From Saccharum officinarum (Eukaryota > Streptophyta > Magnoliopsida > Poales > Poaceae), in the NCBI GenBank assembly GCA_020631735.1, contig CM036170.1:71563737-71627736 (forward strand): a stretch of DNA of 64,000 nucleotides, in the 5' to 3' direction. Below the pieces are notes generated by a model. That model saw only the letters and a program-made list of their open reading frames with translations, was not told the origin of the DNA and did no database searches. The position numbers and the translations under genes were made by a program. Below, one piece after another: positions 33,698 to 45,910 of this stretch; the first letter of the stretch is position 1; the number at the start of each line of letters is the position of its first letter.

Positions 33698-34199
33698 ATG
33701 TGGCTTGCTGACATTATGAATATCTTGAATAAAGACATGATTTCATATGCTAGTGGATTGTAATAATCACATGATGCTGATGTGGATGACTTACATGGCG
33801 AGAGAGAATGTTAGTGAAGATTGAAAATCTAAGATATTCTAGAACTATAGATTATAGATACATAGATATATAGGCATAGATGGATACATAGATGTAGATA
33901 TAGATATAAACTACATTTTGAAGTTGGAGAGTGAAGGGCTAATGGGTGACTAAGACCTTGGCCTCGTCATAACTTCACAATATTCTTTTTCGATAAACAA
34001 AAAGTTTTAGTTTCAGACCTATTAAAGAGGAGACATCGGTCCATAGAAAAATACAACTCAAGAGGAAAACAAAAAGTGTTTAACATTATTACCAATACGA
34101 TATCTAAAATGACATCCATAGAAGTAAAGAGTTGTATTGGTCTGGTTTGTAGAAGTTGGCATATCGAAGTTAACAAATCCTTATGATCTCAAAATCGAA
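33698..34199. other. Intergenic AT-rich stretch with ATAGATA low complexity
   Basis: Contains an imperfect run of ATAGATACATAGATAT-type units at about 33845-33915. No gene recognised. Confidence 0.6.
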
Positions 34200-35400
34200 A
34201 CCAGTATGTCCCCTCTAAAAAGTATGTGCAAGAAACTTTTTGGTTGACTATTATTGAACACAAAATCATTTCTACTCAAATTTCCTACCAAACTACCGTC
34301 AGTAACAAAGATATGAGAATCTGACCCCCTCGCTTAGATCAAGTGTGGAGGATGACACAAAATGCACATCACAAAACATGGCTTGGCATAATAACACTAA
34401 GGAAAGATGTTACATAGTTTCTGACTTACTAAAAAAGTGGCACAATTTACTACCATTCTATTTTTTTTCTAGATAAATTAGCCTCGGTAAGGATGACTGC
34501 TTCGTTGAAGTACCACCTATAAATTTTATTTTGAGAGGCAATTTTAAATGCCAAATTTCTTGTGTAACCTTATTAACTATTGGCAATTTCAAATGCCAAA
34601 TTTCTTGGCTGTGAAAAAACCATCTTTACGATGACTCCACAAGAAAGGATCCAAACCCTCGTCTAGATTAATAAAAGCAACACTAGCAACAATGTGTGGG
34701 ACAACAAAGTGTTTTTGTAACCCCATCCTAAAAATTCGCTCTCATGGAGAGTTGAACGAAGACGTGAGGAGTGCTACTCAAGCCACCTAACCAACTGATT
34801 TCAATTTTTGTTGTTAGCTTTACTATAGTGCATTGCATTACTACAGTTTATTGGAACACCTAAATAGCAAAAGACATATCTATTTTGCAGCCAAATTGTT
34901 ATGAATATTATGACTCGCAATCTCCTGCCTTCTGAAAGCAGAACATTTTATTTTTAAGAAATTTAATTTTAAGATCAAACAATTATTCAAAAATATATTA
35001 TAGCAGCTTCATGTTCTTTGTCTATTCAATAACATGATCCATAAAATAATTGTATCACCCACATATTGTAAAATAGCAAGCCATCTTCAATTAAATGAGG
35101 CACTAGCCCTTTCACTTGACCATCATCCTTAGCTCTAGCCAAAATGATTGCCAACATATCTACTACTATATTGAATAGTACAAGGTATAGTGGATCACCT
35201 TGTCTTGTGGTCTTTCTTGGTTTGAAAATATGATCCCAACTTATCATTTACCTTTATCCCAACAGTACCACCTTGTAAAAAATGATTTGACCCACTCGCA
35301 CCAAATAGGATAAAAAACCTTCATTGCTAGAGCTTACTTCACCATATGAAATAAAAAGAACTTGTGTGGTTTTCTACTCCATTATTTGCTCACCGTAAAT
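34200..35400 (-). pseudogene. Decayed L1-type LINE reverse transcriptase region
   Basis: Minus-strand translation shows, in order, a GGTVGIKVND-like block (about 35290-35240, partly frameshifted), RQGDPLYLVLFNIVVDMLA (about 35200-35140), a frameshifted version of the YADD region, a KLILKLNFLKIKCSAF block near 34950, and remnants of the C-terminal LPLKIK... zinc-binding region near 34540. These are landmarks of plant L1-type LINEs. There are many stops and frameshifts and no endonuclease or poly-A tail, so it is an old, inactive fragment. Confidence 0.7.
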
Positions 35401-37179
35401 TTTGAATCCCTGATTCTTGATCCTATTAGGTATTCTAGATGTTAATATACTCGACAAGATCATCTCTCTGCAGCACTACTTCAGCAGTACTTTTCAGTAC
35501 TTCTCATCGAATGAACAGTGTTTTTCTCTCACAACATTTCAATATAAACATCAGCATAAGCCAAATTTCTGCGAAACGAACAAGGCTTGAAGAAAAGTCA
35601 CACCGGTTGACATTTCAGCTGCTTCAACTTCTGTAGTACGGTGTATATGCTATTGTGCTTCACTTCACGACATTTCTGCAACTAAGGTATTGCCACCAAG
35701 TCGTAAGCGACAATGGAATGAGAATTGTTTGTGATTCCCCGCTGCCCTGTCGCTTCTCTTGTGAGGCATGGAAGATACCGTTGGGCCATCTACCGCCACC
35801 CAAGTGCCAATTAATCCCGAAAGAAAAGGGTCGCTGTCCAATCATGTAACGGTACATTAGTATATGCTGCGAACATTAGTGCTCCCTACGTGCCAATAAT
35901 CTCCATTTGTCTCTGTTCCCCTCAGGAAACGTGTTTGCTCGTCGGGCCTGAAACCCGGGGCATGCATGCTTCAGCGAAACACCATGTCTGTCCAGATTCG
36001 AGAGCGCTGCCATTGGCTCGTTGCACGACCAACTCGCGGGTGTTTCGCAGCGCAGGCTGGCTATGCAAAAGGCAGCCACAACCATAAGAAAGCGAATTCG
36101 AGGGGGAAACAAGCATGCGACTATGCAAGCGACGTAGATTCATATTCATTCACGACTGGACTCGACATTAGCTGAAATCGAAGTGCGGGCGCGGTTGCGG
36201 CATCCTTTTCGACAGCAAGGCAGCACCACACCCCCGTAGTAGGCCATTGCCATGGGGCGTCGCTTTGGCTGTGGTACCGGACAAAGAGAAAGGGATGTGC
36301 CCTAAGCAATAAGCATTTTTTTCCTCTGCTTCTGCTCGTCTTCTTCCGTGCCGTCCGTGGTTTCTGATAGACCGATTGGTGTTCGTTCGTCGCTCTCTCC
36401 TTGTTCGGTTCAGGACTTTTCAGCCTTTAGGTAATGCATATGATATTTTCAGACAAAATCACAGACTAGAAGGAATACAGGGAGTAGCAGCTAGCTGATC
36501 GAACACTCCGTTGGAAGTTCCACGGCTACGGTTGATTGGATCGCAACGCTTCGAGGGATCTAACGCCATCATTGGTAGCTGAACTCATTTTGCGTCTTGC
36601 GTTGCAGGTTGCAGGCCACTCAGTGACCGCTCTCGCCAATGAGATTTGACATTTACTCATTTTGTGCCTCCTGCTCCTCGCGTCATGTGACCCACTGCGA
36701 TCCAAAGGCATTATATTTGGATGTTCATGGAAGCTATTTGGCCACCTACCAGAACTCCAGAAGATTGTGTGCATCGTCCAAAACCTCCCCAGCCTATAAC
36801 AGTCACGTTCCTACAACGGCAGTGCTGCTTTATTTGGTTTTAGACTTTGGAGCTTGTCCTGCCTTGGCTTGGAAGCCCGGCCTGCCTTCAGATGATTTGT
36901 TTGGTTTCGGTCGTTGATTTGGGGGCTTGCCCATGGACGCAACCTGCAGAGTTAGTTGGCTCGGTTCAAATCAGAGAAAGACTGCTGCAGCAAACGCCAC
37001 TAATCAAATGGAATCGTGAGGAATCTTCATTGCTTCTCTCCTTTTTTTTCACGGGCTGGTATTTCTTTTTCAGCTTAACCTGAATGTATGTTACCTTTGA
37101 GAGCATTGTTTCGCGACTGTTTATAGAGCGAGGAGCAGTAGTGGGCTACTACTACCGTATCAAAGATCATATGTACCTA
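35401..37179. other. Intergenic stretch, nothing recognised
   Basis: Mixed-composition DNA without open frames that resemble proteins and without clear repeat ends. It borders the left LTR of the copia element G. Confidence 0.5.
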
Positions 37180-37624
37180 TGTTAGACTCTTTGGATCGTT
37201 TATGGTGTAGATCATTGGGTAGGTTCTTCTCTATTTATAAACCAACGTAAAGTTCATAAATCCAAAGGGAGAGAGAGTGGAGAAGCAGTAGGAGTGCCTG
37301 ACCATCGGGCTTGACAGAGATGATCCAGCCGTCACAAGATCGCTGGTGAAGTTCTGCGCTAGGGCAGCGATGGGAGGTGGAGCAGTTGCAACGCCGGTGG
37401 AGCTTCCCGTCGCTAGCAGCGCCTCCTCGATCGGTAGGAATTCTTGGTGGGGTGCTAGTGGTGCAGTGAACCTCGTGCCGTGAACCCTGGCCCCCGCCTC
37501 CTATTTATGGCGCTGTGCAACGGAGGCCCACCAGCCGTCTATGGGCTGGGCGTCCCCGATCAGGACGCGAGATCAGGGCCCACACCTGGCCGTTGGGCCA
37601 AGTATGATGGAGATCAAACTAACA
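37180..37624 (-). repeat. 3' LTR of copia element G
   Basis: 445 bp, with ends TGTTAG and CTAACA. Aligns end to end with 42666-43118 with scattered substitutions and small indels, including a shorter GA run. Confidence 0.9.
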
Positions 37625-37636
37625 TTCTCCCCCTTG
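37625..37636 (-). other. Polypurine tract of copia element G
   Basis: The minus strand reads CAAGGGGGAGAA immediately before the 3' LTR. Position and composition fit the plus-strand primer. Confidence 0.75.
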
Positions 37637-37789
37637 ATCTTTCGTCACTTTCTTCGTTCTTTAATTTCTTACTCAAAATTTCAATTCATATTTTTCTCTC
37701 TTCTTTCCTATTTCATCACAGATTAGTGCATAGAACTGTCCCATCGTCACAGCAATTAGTGCCGCTAGACTAACAACCACAATACACTT

Positions 37790-39320
37790 CTTCATTTTAA
37801 AATGATACTTTCTTTGGGCCCTTTGTTGTCCGGAAATCATAGGCTATACCATAAACTCATGTCGACTGTGCGTTCTCTGAACGCACTGGGTGATAAGCCT
37901 TTATAAGCAGATCTGCAAGTACTTGCTTTTTACTTATACATTCGAAAGCTTTTCAAAAAGATTCCGGACTTTCGCCTTCACAACGTCTAACTTCATGTCA
38001 ATGTGTTTGGCAGCACACTTGACCCGTTGTCATAGGAGTCAATCACTTTAAATGGTAATTGTTGTTGTATACCATTACCAATTCCAGGTATAAGTTAACC
38101 ATTTCGCCTGTCCTATAAGCCTCATAATAAGTTGTACTATAGGTATGCATCATTGATGACATCACAACTGTTTCTTTGGAGCTTTTCTACAATAAAACTC
38201 CAACTGCGAGTGTTAGCTACTATGTGGGTTTCACTAAATATCTCGCCGAAATTCAACATTCTTGTACCCACAACCATTCAAGAGTACTTGTTCTTTCTTA
38301 GTCATCATGAGGCTTATTAAATCTTTGCACAATTGCAAGATATTCTCAACTCTATTTCAGTTATCTATATCTAGATTGGACTTTCTGCCAAACCATCCCG
38401 GATAAAATGAACTATGTTAGGGTAATATCACACTTGTGTACTCATTAATCTGTAATATCATAGTTGTGCACTCATTAAGCTTCCAACAGCTGAAGCATAT
38501 GGATCCATATTCATTTGATCTATCTCATGTCGGTTCTTATAACACTAAAGTTCTCAAAACTATTACCCTTGACTATATGAACATACATAGGTTCACTTGT
38601 ATGTATACTTTATTTCTTTACAATCTTTTTTAAGCATGCCTTTGTAATAATCATAATACTCCTTTCATCTGTCTCGGTAAATTTCAATTCTTATAACGAG
38701 AGTCATTTCACCGAGAATATTCTTATTGAGTTTCGAGGACAAGAGCTTCTTCATATATAGTAGATTGACATCACTACTAGCAAGTAAGGTGTTATCCACA
38801 TATGCAGGATTAGGAAATGAATCTCCCATTCTATAACTTTGTACAGATGCAATTGTCCTCTCATTCTCTTTAAACTAAAATTTCTAGTTGACCTTTCAAC
38901 TTGAAATGCCACTATTTAGAGACTTGCTCTAGTTCATAAAAGATTTCTATAAGTGACATCCCTTTCGTTCTTTCTTTCCATAACAAAACCTTTAGGTTGT
39001 GCCATGTAATCATTTTCATACAAATCCCATTAGGGAATATTGTCTTTACTTTTATCTGATGTACCTTAGATCATGATTTTCCACTAGCACTCATTGTAAT
39101 CTATTCATTCTCTTTGTGTAAAATCTTTCAATTCAAGTCATGCTTTATATCTTATATACCCTTTGGAGTTACATTTCGTCTTGTAGACCCTTTACAACCT
39201 ACTGTTTTGGCTCCATTAGGAATTGTTTCTGTTTCTCAAACTTCGTTGGTATTCATCGATTTCATTTCAATTTCCTTAGCTTCTTGCCATTCAGACGTGT
39301 TAACGCCTCTCATTAATATA
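37790..39320 (-). pseudogene. Decayed copia reverse transcriptase and RNase H (element G)
   Basis: Minus-strand landmarks in order: EWQEAKEIEMKSMNTNE with IPNGAKTVGCK (about 39300-39180, the start of copia RT), FPNPAYVDNTLLASSDVN (about 38820-38760, the YVDD catalytic box with Asn in the last position) and a terminal AKHIDMKLDVVKAKVRN with a degraded ADLLIKA (about 38010-37900, end of RNase H). There are many stops and frameshifts; the internal distances are shorter than in intact copia, so deletions are likely. Confidence 0.75.
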
Positions 39321-40280
39321 GAATTTATAGTCATAAGAAATATCTGATTCTCTTATTCTTTGAGACCTTCAGGTCTTTAGCTAATGACACTTCTTTAACA
39401 TGGGGTTGTTGTTGCTCTTTCATCGCTAATCGATTCTATAGGGTCCTGTAAAACTATATCCTTGTTTTCTTATTCATCTTCTTGAAGGATTAACAACATG
39501 TGTTGTATGAGTCATACAACATCAACATGGTGTTGAGCATTTGTCGATCTTGAGTTATTGGAGTAGGCACTGGTCCCACTTCTCTTCAAGTCATAGATCT
39601 TTTCATACCATGCTCCTCCAGATTACTCCATCTTCTGTAAGGATGGTGTATCTTCAATCTTTCTTATTTTGAGTTTATTCTGTTAAAATCTATCTCATTT
39701 GGTGCTTTAAGCACCGTCTTAGTATTTCTTAGTCTCATTGCTATCTTCCTGTCGAACTGTAAAAGGTTCAGGAATTTAGCCATTTCTGTACTTAGGGGTA
39801 TCTTTATTATGACCGTTATACTCCCTCAACGATCACCTTCATCTTTTATAGATCACTTTTTCTATAAATGCAAATCATATAATGGGGAATATTTTTCAAT
39901 TACCTTTCTGAGTTTCTTTCAATTGTATCTTTCTGAGTTTCTTTCAATTGTCTTTCTATCTTTCTCAATTCATAGTCATCAATCCTCCCCCTCGAAATGT
40001 GGCACAAACTTTTCTGCCATAATTTCGAAACCTTCATAACTCTTGTGAATGAGGAAACTTTGATTTCTTACTTCATCCACATGATTCCATCATACAAAAT
40101 GAAATTATTTTTAATTCGTATAGGAGTACTTTTTCCTCATTTCATTTCAAAAACTCAACAAAGTCCTTTCATCAATACTTCTGCAATTCATGCTTGCATG
40201 TCATTCTTATCATGAGGTTCGTTTTTAACTTCTTTTGTTCTTAAACTCATACTAGGATAGCACAAAAGCTACCCTAAACT
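39321..40280 (-). pseudogene. Unresolved internal part of element G (expected gag/integrase)
   Basis: By position this should hold integrase and protease, but I cannot recognise either. It includes a 25 bp tandem duplication (39904-39928 and 39929-39953, CTTTCTGAGTTTCTTTCAAT...). It is probably heavily decayed. Confidence 0.4.
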
Positions 40281-40284
40281 TCTC

Positions 40285-40400
40285 TCCCTATGTGGGATAC
40301 ACATCGTCATCTCACTTTCTCCTACCATGCAGGACAAGTACTATACCAACTTCATCCCGCAATGCGGGTATTTTCTTAAATTTTATGCCGCCATGCGAGA
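40285..40400 (-). repeat. Array of four short stem-loops with CAT/ATG loops (element G)
   Basis: Stems at 40285-40297 (TCCC...GGGA), 40320-40334 (TCCT...AGGA), 40356-40368 (CCCGC-AAT-GCGGG) and 40389-40397 (CGC-CAT-GCG). The centres are 31-36 bp apart. Three of the four loops contain ATG or CAT. It looks like a diverged tandem repeat whose fold is kept better than its sequence. Confidence 0.5.
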
Positions 40401-40867
40401 CAATTCTCTTGAAGGGACATAAATGCCAGGATTGACTCATATTCAACCATCAAATTCAGGAATAAATCTGATATTCTTTAACACACATGCTTAATCCGAC
40501 GATGGTCAAATTAAACATGCATGTCACTCATTACAATTCATATCATGATGATAAAAACTGAAAATTAAATTATTTTTCATAGAGAGTACATAAAAGACAT
40601 TTCTCAAACTAAACTCTTATTGTTCTATTTCTTTCTTGATCAATATCCCTAGAATCTTTGAAAACATTTCTTTTCAAGCCACTCTTAAAGAGGACACAGT
40701 CTCTCATGTAACGGCCTCCTTTCATATACCCATCATCTGAGTCACAAGTACCCAGTGCTTTTCTTTCCTTTTTCTTTTCTCCCTTCAAGAACGAAGGCAT
40801 GAAGATCTTTGTCTAAAAATACTCAACAATAGTCATCAACATTAAACTCTGATTTCTTTATGTTCTA

Positions 40868-41488
40868 TTCTATATCACCGTTGGACAGATATAGAACAAA
40901 ATAACTTTCTTCTACATTAATTCTATATCACCGTTGGACATAAATAGAATAAATGCATAAAACTCATAGATAAAACTTATAAAATTTTCTATCAATAACT
41001 TTTGCTAAAATTAGCAACATCATGAATACAATATTCTTGTACATTAATTCTACATCACCGTTGGGCATAAATGGAATTAACATATGAAACAACTCAATTA
41101 TCATTAACCCTCTTTAAAATTAAATTCTCCCGTTGGTTCGAATTTAATTAGAAGATCATCATCATTGCAGCGGAAAAAACATCTTTCTATTTTATGAGCA
41201 TTTCTTGATCTTTATCTATTCCCTAGAAAAATTGGTCACTTTAATGTATAATTTATCAGAGATTTAAATTTCAACCTCAAACTCATAAATAAGCTTATAA
41301 TATTGTTATCATCAACGTTGGTCATAAAATAACAATATCATAATTTCACTTAAATCATAATGTGAATATCCCTCTAATTAAAATTTTCTCATTGGTTTCA
41401 ATTTTAATTAGAGGATAAACTTTTCATCATTTTCTGAATAACCATGACTGCTCTTCAAATTAAATCCTCCCGTTGGTTCGGATTTAAT
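40868..41488 (-). repeat. Array of seven hairpins sharing a CCAACGG-type loop (element G leader)
   Basis: Seven perfect stems of 7-15 bp: 40868-40896 (9 bp), 40920-40950 (7), 41044-41080 (7), 41118-41149 (10), 41300-41338 (10), 41371-41414 (15) and 41459-41488 (9). The stems differ in sequence, but five loops contain CCGTTGG on the plus strand (CCAACGG in the element's sense), one CAACGTTGG and one CATTGG. They lie in the 5' part of the element, between the primer site and the coding remnants. A repeated loop displayed on unrelated stems suggests an RNA-level function such as packaging or dimerisation; that is inference. Confidence 0.7.
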
Positions 41489-41699
41489 GAGAAGACAATA
41501 AATATTTTCTTTGCAGCGGAAACATTGAAAATTCTTTAATAAAAAACAATAATTCTTAATCAGAGGCGTCTGATCATTCTCATTTGCTCTCTAAACAAAA
41601 TACCCTGTGGGTTCAAATTGAATAAATATTTAAAACTATGCATAAACCATCTAGGAATGCTTTTGAAAAAATTAAAACAAATTCGTAAGCATCTCTATT

Positions 41700-42650
41700 T
41701 ATTTGGCCCGAGGCCCCATCACTTGCTACGCACTGGCACCGGTCCAACTACGTGTGTGCTGCCGTCCTCGCGGCCCAGCTGCAGTTTTGCCCTGCGGCCC
41801 ATTTCTTCCGCGCGGGCCCGCGTCGGCCCACGGCCCAGCGCCATCGGGCACGCACGCTGACCAGCCTAGAAACGCGGCCCAGCGCCGCGCTCTATTCTCC
41901 CCCGCGCCCAGTCCACAACCTGGGCCTGTGCAGGGAAACTTCACTCCCGCCTGGGCCGTAAGTGGCCCGGTGACCCCCAGCGCGATCCCAGCCATCCAAA
42001 ATGGATCGGACGGTTGTCCGCTGATCTCGTGAGATCAAAACCCTGGGTGCCGGCCTTTTGCCCAAACCCTAATCTCCATTCACTCCCTCCCCTTCTCTCT
42101 CATCAGACCGCAGGCGAGAGGAGAGGCTTCGGCGGCGTCCCCGGTGGCCGTCGGTGCCTGGTGAGGGTTCCACTGCCGGAGCAAGTCCGGCTGCTCCCTC
42201 TTCTTCTCTTACCTTTCCCTTCCCACTCCTCTCTCTCCCTTAGCCCTACAGCAGAGCACCAGAGATGGCCGCCCGTGGCGGTCCCGAGAAGTGGTGGTGG
42301 CACCGCCGCTGGGCCCCTCGTCGGCGAGCGCGCTCGCCAGAGGCTGAGCGCGTCGTCGGCGAGCGGTCTCGCGACGTTGCCCTTTACTCCGAGCTTGAAG
42401 CGGAGGGCCGCGCGATGGCGTGACCTTCCTGGCTTGGGTCGTCGTTCCCGCGTGGCACCGTGCAGCGACCGGCGATGGCGGCCAGCAGGTAGATGGGTCC
42501 CGCCGGCCCTTTTCCTGTTTCTAATTGTCTGAGTTTTCTTTTCTTCCCCTTCTAGGGTTGGGGATTAGGGTTCTCTTTCCGATTCGATTTGAATCGGTCA
42601 TCTTCTTCTAAATTCTTCCCCAATTTAGATCTACACACTAGGTAAAAACC
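41700..42650 (-). other. GC-rich leader segment of copia element G
   Basis: GC-rich DNA between the hairpin array and the primer site. Frames on both strands are open because of composition, and none has a domain. It includes AAACCCTAATCTCC- and GCGGCCCA-type phrases common in plant leaders, so either the element's own untranslated leader or captured host DNA. Confidence 0.4.
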
Positions 42651-42663
42651 TGGCTCTGGTACC
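42651..42663 (-). other. Primer binding site of copia element G
   Basis: The minus strand reads TGGTACCAGAGCC two bases inside the right LTR, close to the initiator Met-tRNA site TGGTATCAGAGC. It fixes the orientation of the element. Confidence 0.8.
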
Positions 42664-42665
42664 AA

Positions 42666-43118
42666 TGTTAGACTCTTTGGATCGTCTATGGTGTAGATCA
42701 TTGGGTAGGTTCTTCTCTATTTAGTATAAACCAACACAAAGTTCACAAATCCAGAGAGGGAGAGAGAGAGAGTGGAGAAGCAGTAGGAGTGCCTAACCAT
42801 CGGGCTTGACAGAGAGGATCCGGCCGTCACAAGATCGCTGGTGAAGTTCTGCGCTAGGGCAGCGACGGGAGGTGGAGCAGTGGCGACGCTGGTGGAGCTT
42901 CCCGTCGCTGGCAGCGCCTCCTCGATCGGTAGAGATTCTTGGTGGGGTGCTGGCGGTGCAGTGAACCTCGTGCCGTGAACCCTGACCTCTACCTCCTATT
43001 TATGGCGCTGTGCGACGAGAGCCCACCAGCCGTCTATGGGCTGAGCATCCCGATCAGACCGCGAGATCAGGACCCATACCTAGCCGTTGGGCCAAGTATG
43101 GTGGAGATCAGACTAACA
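42666..43118 (-). repeat. 5' LTR of copia element G
   Basis: 453 bp partner of 37180-37624, with a GAGAGAGAGAG run near 42755-42772. It ends GACTAACA. Confidence 0.9.
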
Positions 43119-44488
43119 CGTATGTGCAGACTTGTCTCGGATGTTTGATCCAACCCAGCGTGAGAACAAAATGCTCAGTCAAGAAGATTCCGCGCAGCAC
43201 AAGTGCACAACAGACTTCCAATCTTCCTTTTTGCCGGATAACTTGCGGTATTTTCTTCGTTTTGGAATGTGCCCTGTAGCCATCACGGCAGAAAGCAGAG
43301 CCGGAGGCCGGCAAATTACGAGCTCACGACGATGGACCAGCTGTTGACGGACGCAACAGGAACTGGATACCTGCGCTTGTTGCTATCCCGGGGTGAAGCC
43401 TGATCGTGGACGGACAAAAAAAAATCGCGGTGGTTCGCGCGTCCTGCTTCGGCAGGCAACGCGGCCGCCTCCGCTGCCATGCGGGCGGCAAGCAGCCCTG
43501 GACCACGGCCCACGGGGCTGGATGCATGCACGAAGCATGTCCATGATTAGCCTTCATCGTCCTTCAGAAAATGCAAGAATAGACGGGTTCTTGTCTCAGT
43601 TTCAGCACGAGGAGTCAGTCGAGGATGGTCGACTCCCTGCTCCTCGGCCCTCGCATAGGTTTCAGCAGACACTTTGGCTGCCTGCGTAGGTTTGCGGGTA
43701 GCAGCACAGTAGCAGGCTTGTCCCGTTGGTACGCAGCTGCCAGTTGGTGCTGGCTTCAGGTTCAGCCTCACGACGTCATGCGCGGTTTGGTACTTTGGGT
43801 GCCCGTGAAGTTCTGGTCCGTGGTCACGGTCATGCCCATGCGATATGCGTAATGCGTGCATGGATCAAATATCAAGGTCATGAGAAGCATTCCAAGCTGG
43901 GGCAACAACCGTGCGTGCCAATTTTCCTGTCCTTCGCTGCTCATTGATGCATCTGGTTTACCGCTTTTAGCATCACCTTTCCTGTGACGATGTGATCCCC
44001 AATTCCCCATACAAGTCAACAACCAAGCCGTCGACCCATACATACATTCGCACGGGCTAGATATATGCGGTTTGGTTTTATGACTCAAATGTATTATGAG
44101 CTATTAAGTTATTACTGGTTGATATTTGGCGTAAAAATGAACGTTGTTGAGATATTATTTTAAAGGCAAGAAACACATATTAATGTAGTTTGTGGAATGA
44201 ATGTGTTCAACTCGATACAATTCTAGTAATTGAATTTGGCAAATGTCAATCATATCTGCTTAGATTTATTTACTCTTCTGCTTCATGCTGATGAAATATA
44301 AGGGGTCTTGAGCTGTTTAAGTCTAGTTTGATCAATTTTTTTAGAAAAAATAATAATATGTACAAAATAAAATTTGCGTCATTAGATATCCTGTGACATT
44401 AAATGTGATTTCAAAGTTTACCTATTTGATTTTGTAAATGTTTGAACAATTTTTTAAAATAAATTTGATCAAATTCAGAATTGCTTGA

Positions 44489-44489
<1 letters not shown>
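43119..44489. other. Intergenic stretch, nothing recognised
   Basis: No protein, RNA or repeat that I can support. The short frames on both strands at 43300-43900 overlap one another and have no domain. Confidence 0.5.

Positions 44490-44549
<60 letters not shown>
44490..44549. repeat. (TA)n microsatellite
   Basis: About 29 uninterrupted TA units, flanked by AT-rich DNA. Confidence 0.97.
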
Positions 44550-44551
<2 letters not shown>

Positions 44552-44669
44552 ATGGTAGAGTACATATTAATATCAAGCCATCTCATCTCTCTGTGTGTTG
44601 ATCTCCTCTGTTCATGATGTGTTGCCTCAACCAATAAAACTTTGGTATAAAGTTTGCCTTCATCCAATT

Positions 44670-44924
44670 TGATTTTAGAGGCTTCTAGAAGGGACTAGAA
44701 AGTCTAACCGTCTCTAAAAATGTTATTTTCATAGGCGGATGGGCTTTCCATCAGTACGACTCTAAAAATAGAGGACATTTTTATAGGCCACTGGGATTTC
44801 CAGTCACATCTAAAAATTGATTTATAGAGGACGGTTAGTTTAGAGACCATTTTTAGAGACGGTTCCTGATAGAGCTGCTCTGCATTGAAATGGACGCACC
44901 TCTAAAATGGTTTGTGTAGTAGTG
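44670..44924. mobile_element. Terminal fragment of a CACTA-type transposon
   Basis: Ends GTTTGTGTAGTAGTG at 44924, the reverse complement of a CACTACTACAC terminus, and carries several short subterminal repeats in both orientations (TCTAAAAAT and ATTTTTAGA forms). The other terminus is not found, so the left limit is approximate. Confidence 0.45.
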
Positions 44925-44977
44925 TATGTGGTTTTTTTCTTGTAGAACGGTTGGTTCCAAATTATACATGTCACATG

Positions 44978-45239
44978 CAGAGGCGGAACTAGGAGGGCTA
45001 GCAGGGGCCGTGCCCCCCAGCACAGTAGATTCATTTAAATACCTATATAAATATTTGTATTTATAGTACAAAAAATATTAATTTTACCTTTTTATTAAAA
45101 TATGATGATTTTGGTTAGAAATAGTGTAGATTTTTTTGAAAATTTGTTGAAACATATAATTATGTATATTTTATCACACTAAAAAATACGATCACATTTA
45201 TCCGGCCCCCCATAATCAAAATCGCTGGTTCCGCCTCTG
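44978..45239. mobile_element. hAT-type MITE with 8 bp target duplication
   Basis: Inverted ends CAGAGGCGGAACTAG and CTGGTTCCGCCTCTG bound a 262 bp AT-rich element. The 8 bp GTCACATG is present on both sides (44970-44977 and 45240-45247). End sequence and duplication length are those of hAT elements. Confidence 0.93.
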
Positions 45240-45398
45240 GTCACATGGGAAGATGGCCTCTCGAGTTATATCCAAGATGTTATAATTCAATCTCATGAAA
45301 ATTAATGGCTATATGTTTTCTTTTTCTATGGTTTGTGTGAGAATTTCATTGATAGATGCAGATATAAATATAGAATCAATACTTATAGATACATAATG

Positions 45399-45606
45399 CT
45401 CACTTTGTCCCAAAATAAATAACTTTTGGTGGTTTAAAATTTGTTTTAAAAATAACATTATATAAAAACATGGTATACCCCATTAATGCAAGTGATAACG
45501 GCCAAATCCAGAAGATATCCTTAGGGAAAAGAAAGGAGATGAGAGCACATGTATCTTAATTTGTCCAAAAGTTTTCATAAATTTATTTATTTTAGGATGG
45601 AGGGAG
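45399..45606. mobile_element. Stowaway-type MITE
   Basis: Inverted ends CTCACTTTGTCCCAAAATAA and ATTTTAGGATGGAGGGAG with TA after the right end; the left flank has TG instead of TA. It is about 208 bp long. Confidence 0.75.
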
Positions 45607-45782
45607 TAGATAGATAGCATTTTGGTATTTTCTAGACCTTGGGATTTAATGTGAAAGCTCTGTTTGTTTCCTCGCAAATACTAAGATAATATATGGGGTG
45701 AAAAAAGAGAGAGAAATACGCGTGATCAGACAAGTGAGGAACAACGTCACAAATGTAAACATAGTTGCATGAGTCTTGCTTA

Positions 45783-45899
45783 GGCCCCGTTCGGTTGTCC
45801 TGCAATGGGACGTTCTAGACCAGGAAATCTTCCATGCTAGTACAAATTAGTGAAGAAACTGATCAGCTAGGAATACTTCTGATGCAACCGAACGGGGCC
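45783..45899. mobile_element. Short Tourist-type MITE with TTA duplication
   Basis: A 117 bp element with perfect 15 bp inverted ends GGCCCCGTTCGGTTG and CAACCGAACGGGGCC, flanked by TTA on both sides (45780-45782 and 45900-45902), as for PIF/Harbinger-class Tourist elements. Confidence 0.92.
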
Positions 45900-45910
45900 T
45901 TAGGCAGCTA

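Larger units (their letters stand above)
37180..43118 (-). mobile_element. Decayed Ty1/copia LTR retrotransposon G
   Basis: Direct repeats of about 450 bp at 37180-37624 and 42666-43118, each TGTTAGACTC...CTAACA, bracket 5 kb. Reading on the minus strand, a Met-tRNA primer site TGGTACCAGAGCC lies next to the right repeat and a purine tract (AAGGGGGAGAA) next to the left one. Remnants of copia reverse transcriptase and RNase H occur in the left part. The LTRs differ at about 6 percent in the stretch I compared, so the insertion is older than B. I find no target duplication (ACCTA against CGTAT). Confidence 0.88.

Noticed and set aside
33845..33915. ATAGATA repeats as a regulatory site
   Set aside because: Simple low-complexity DNA without other context.
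37175..43123. Target duplication for copia element G
   Set aside because: Flanks ACCTA and CGTAT do not match; the LTR ends themselves are clear, so the duplication has decayed or the site is rearranged.
43300..43960. Overlapping frames of 70-104 codons on both strands
   Set aside because: No domain, no splice-compatible structure, frames on both strands equally open.
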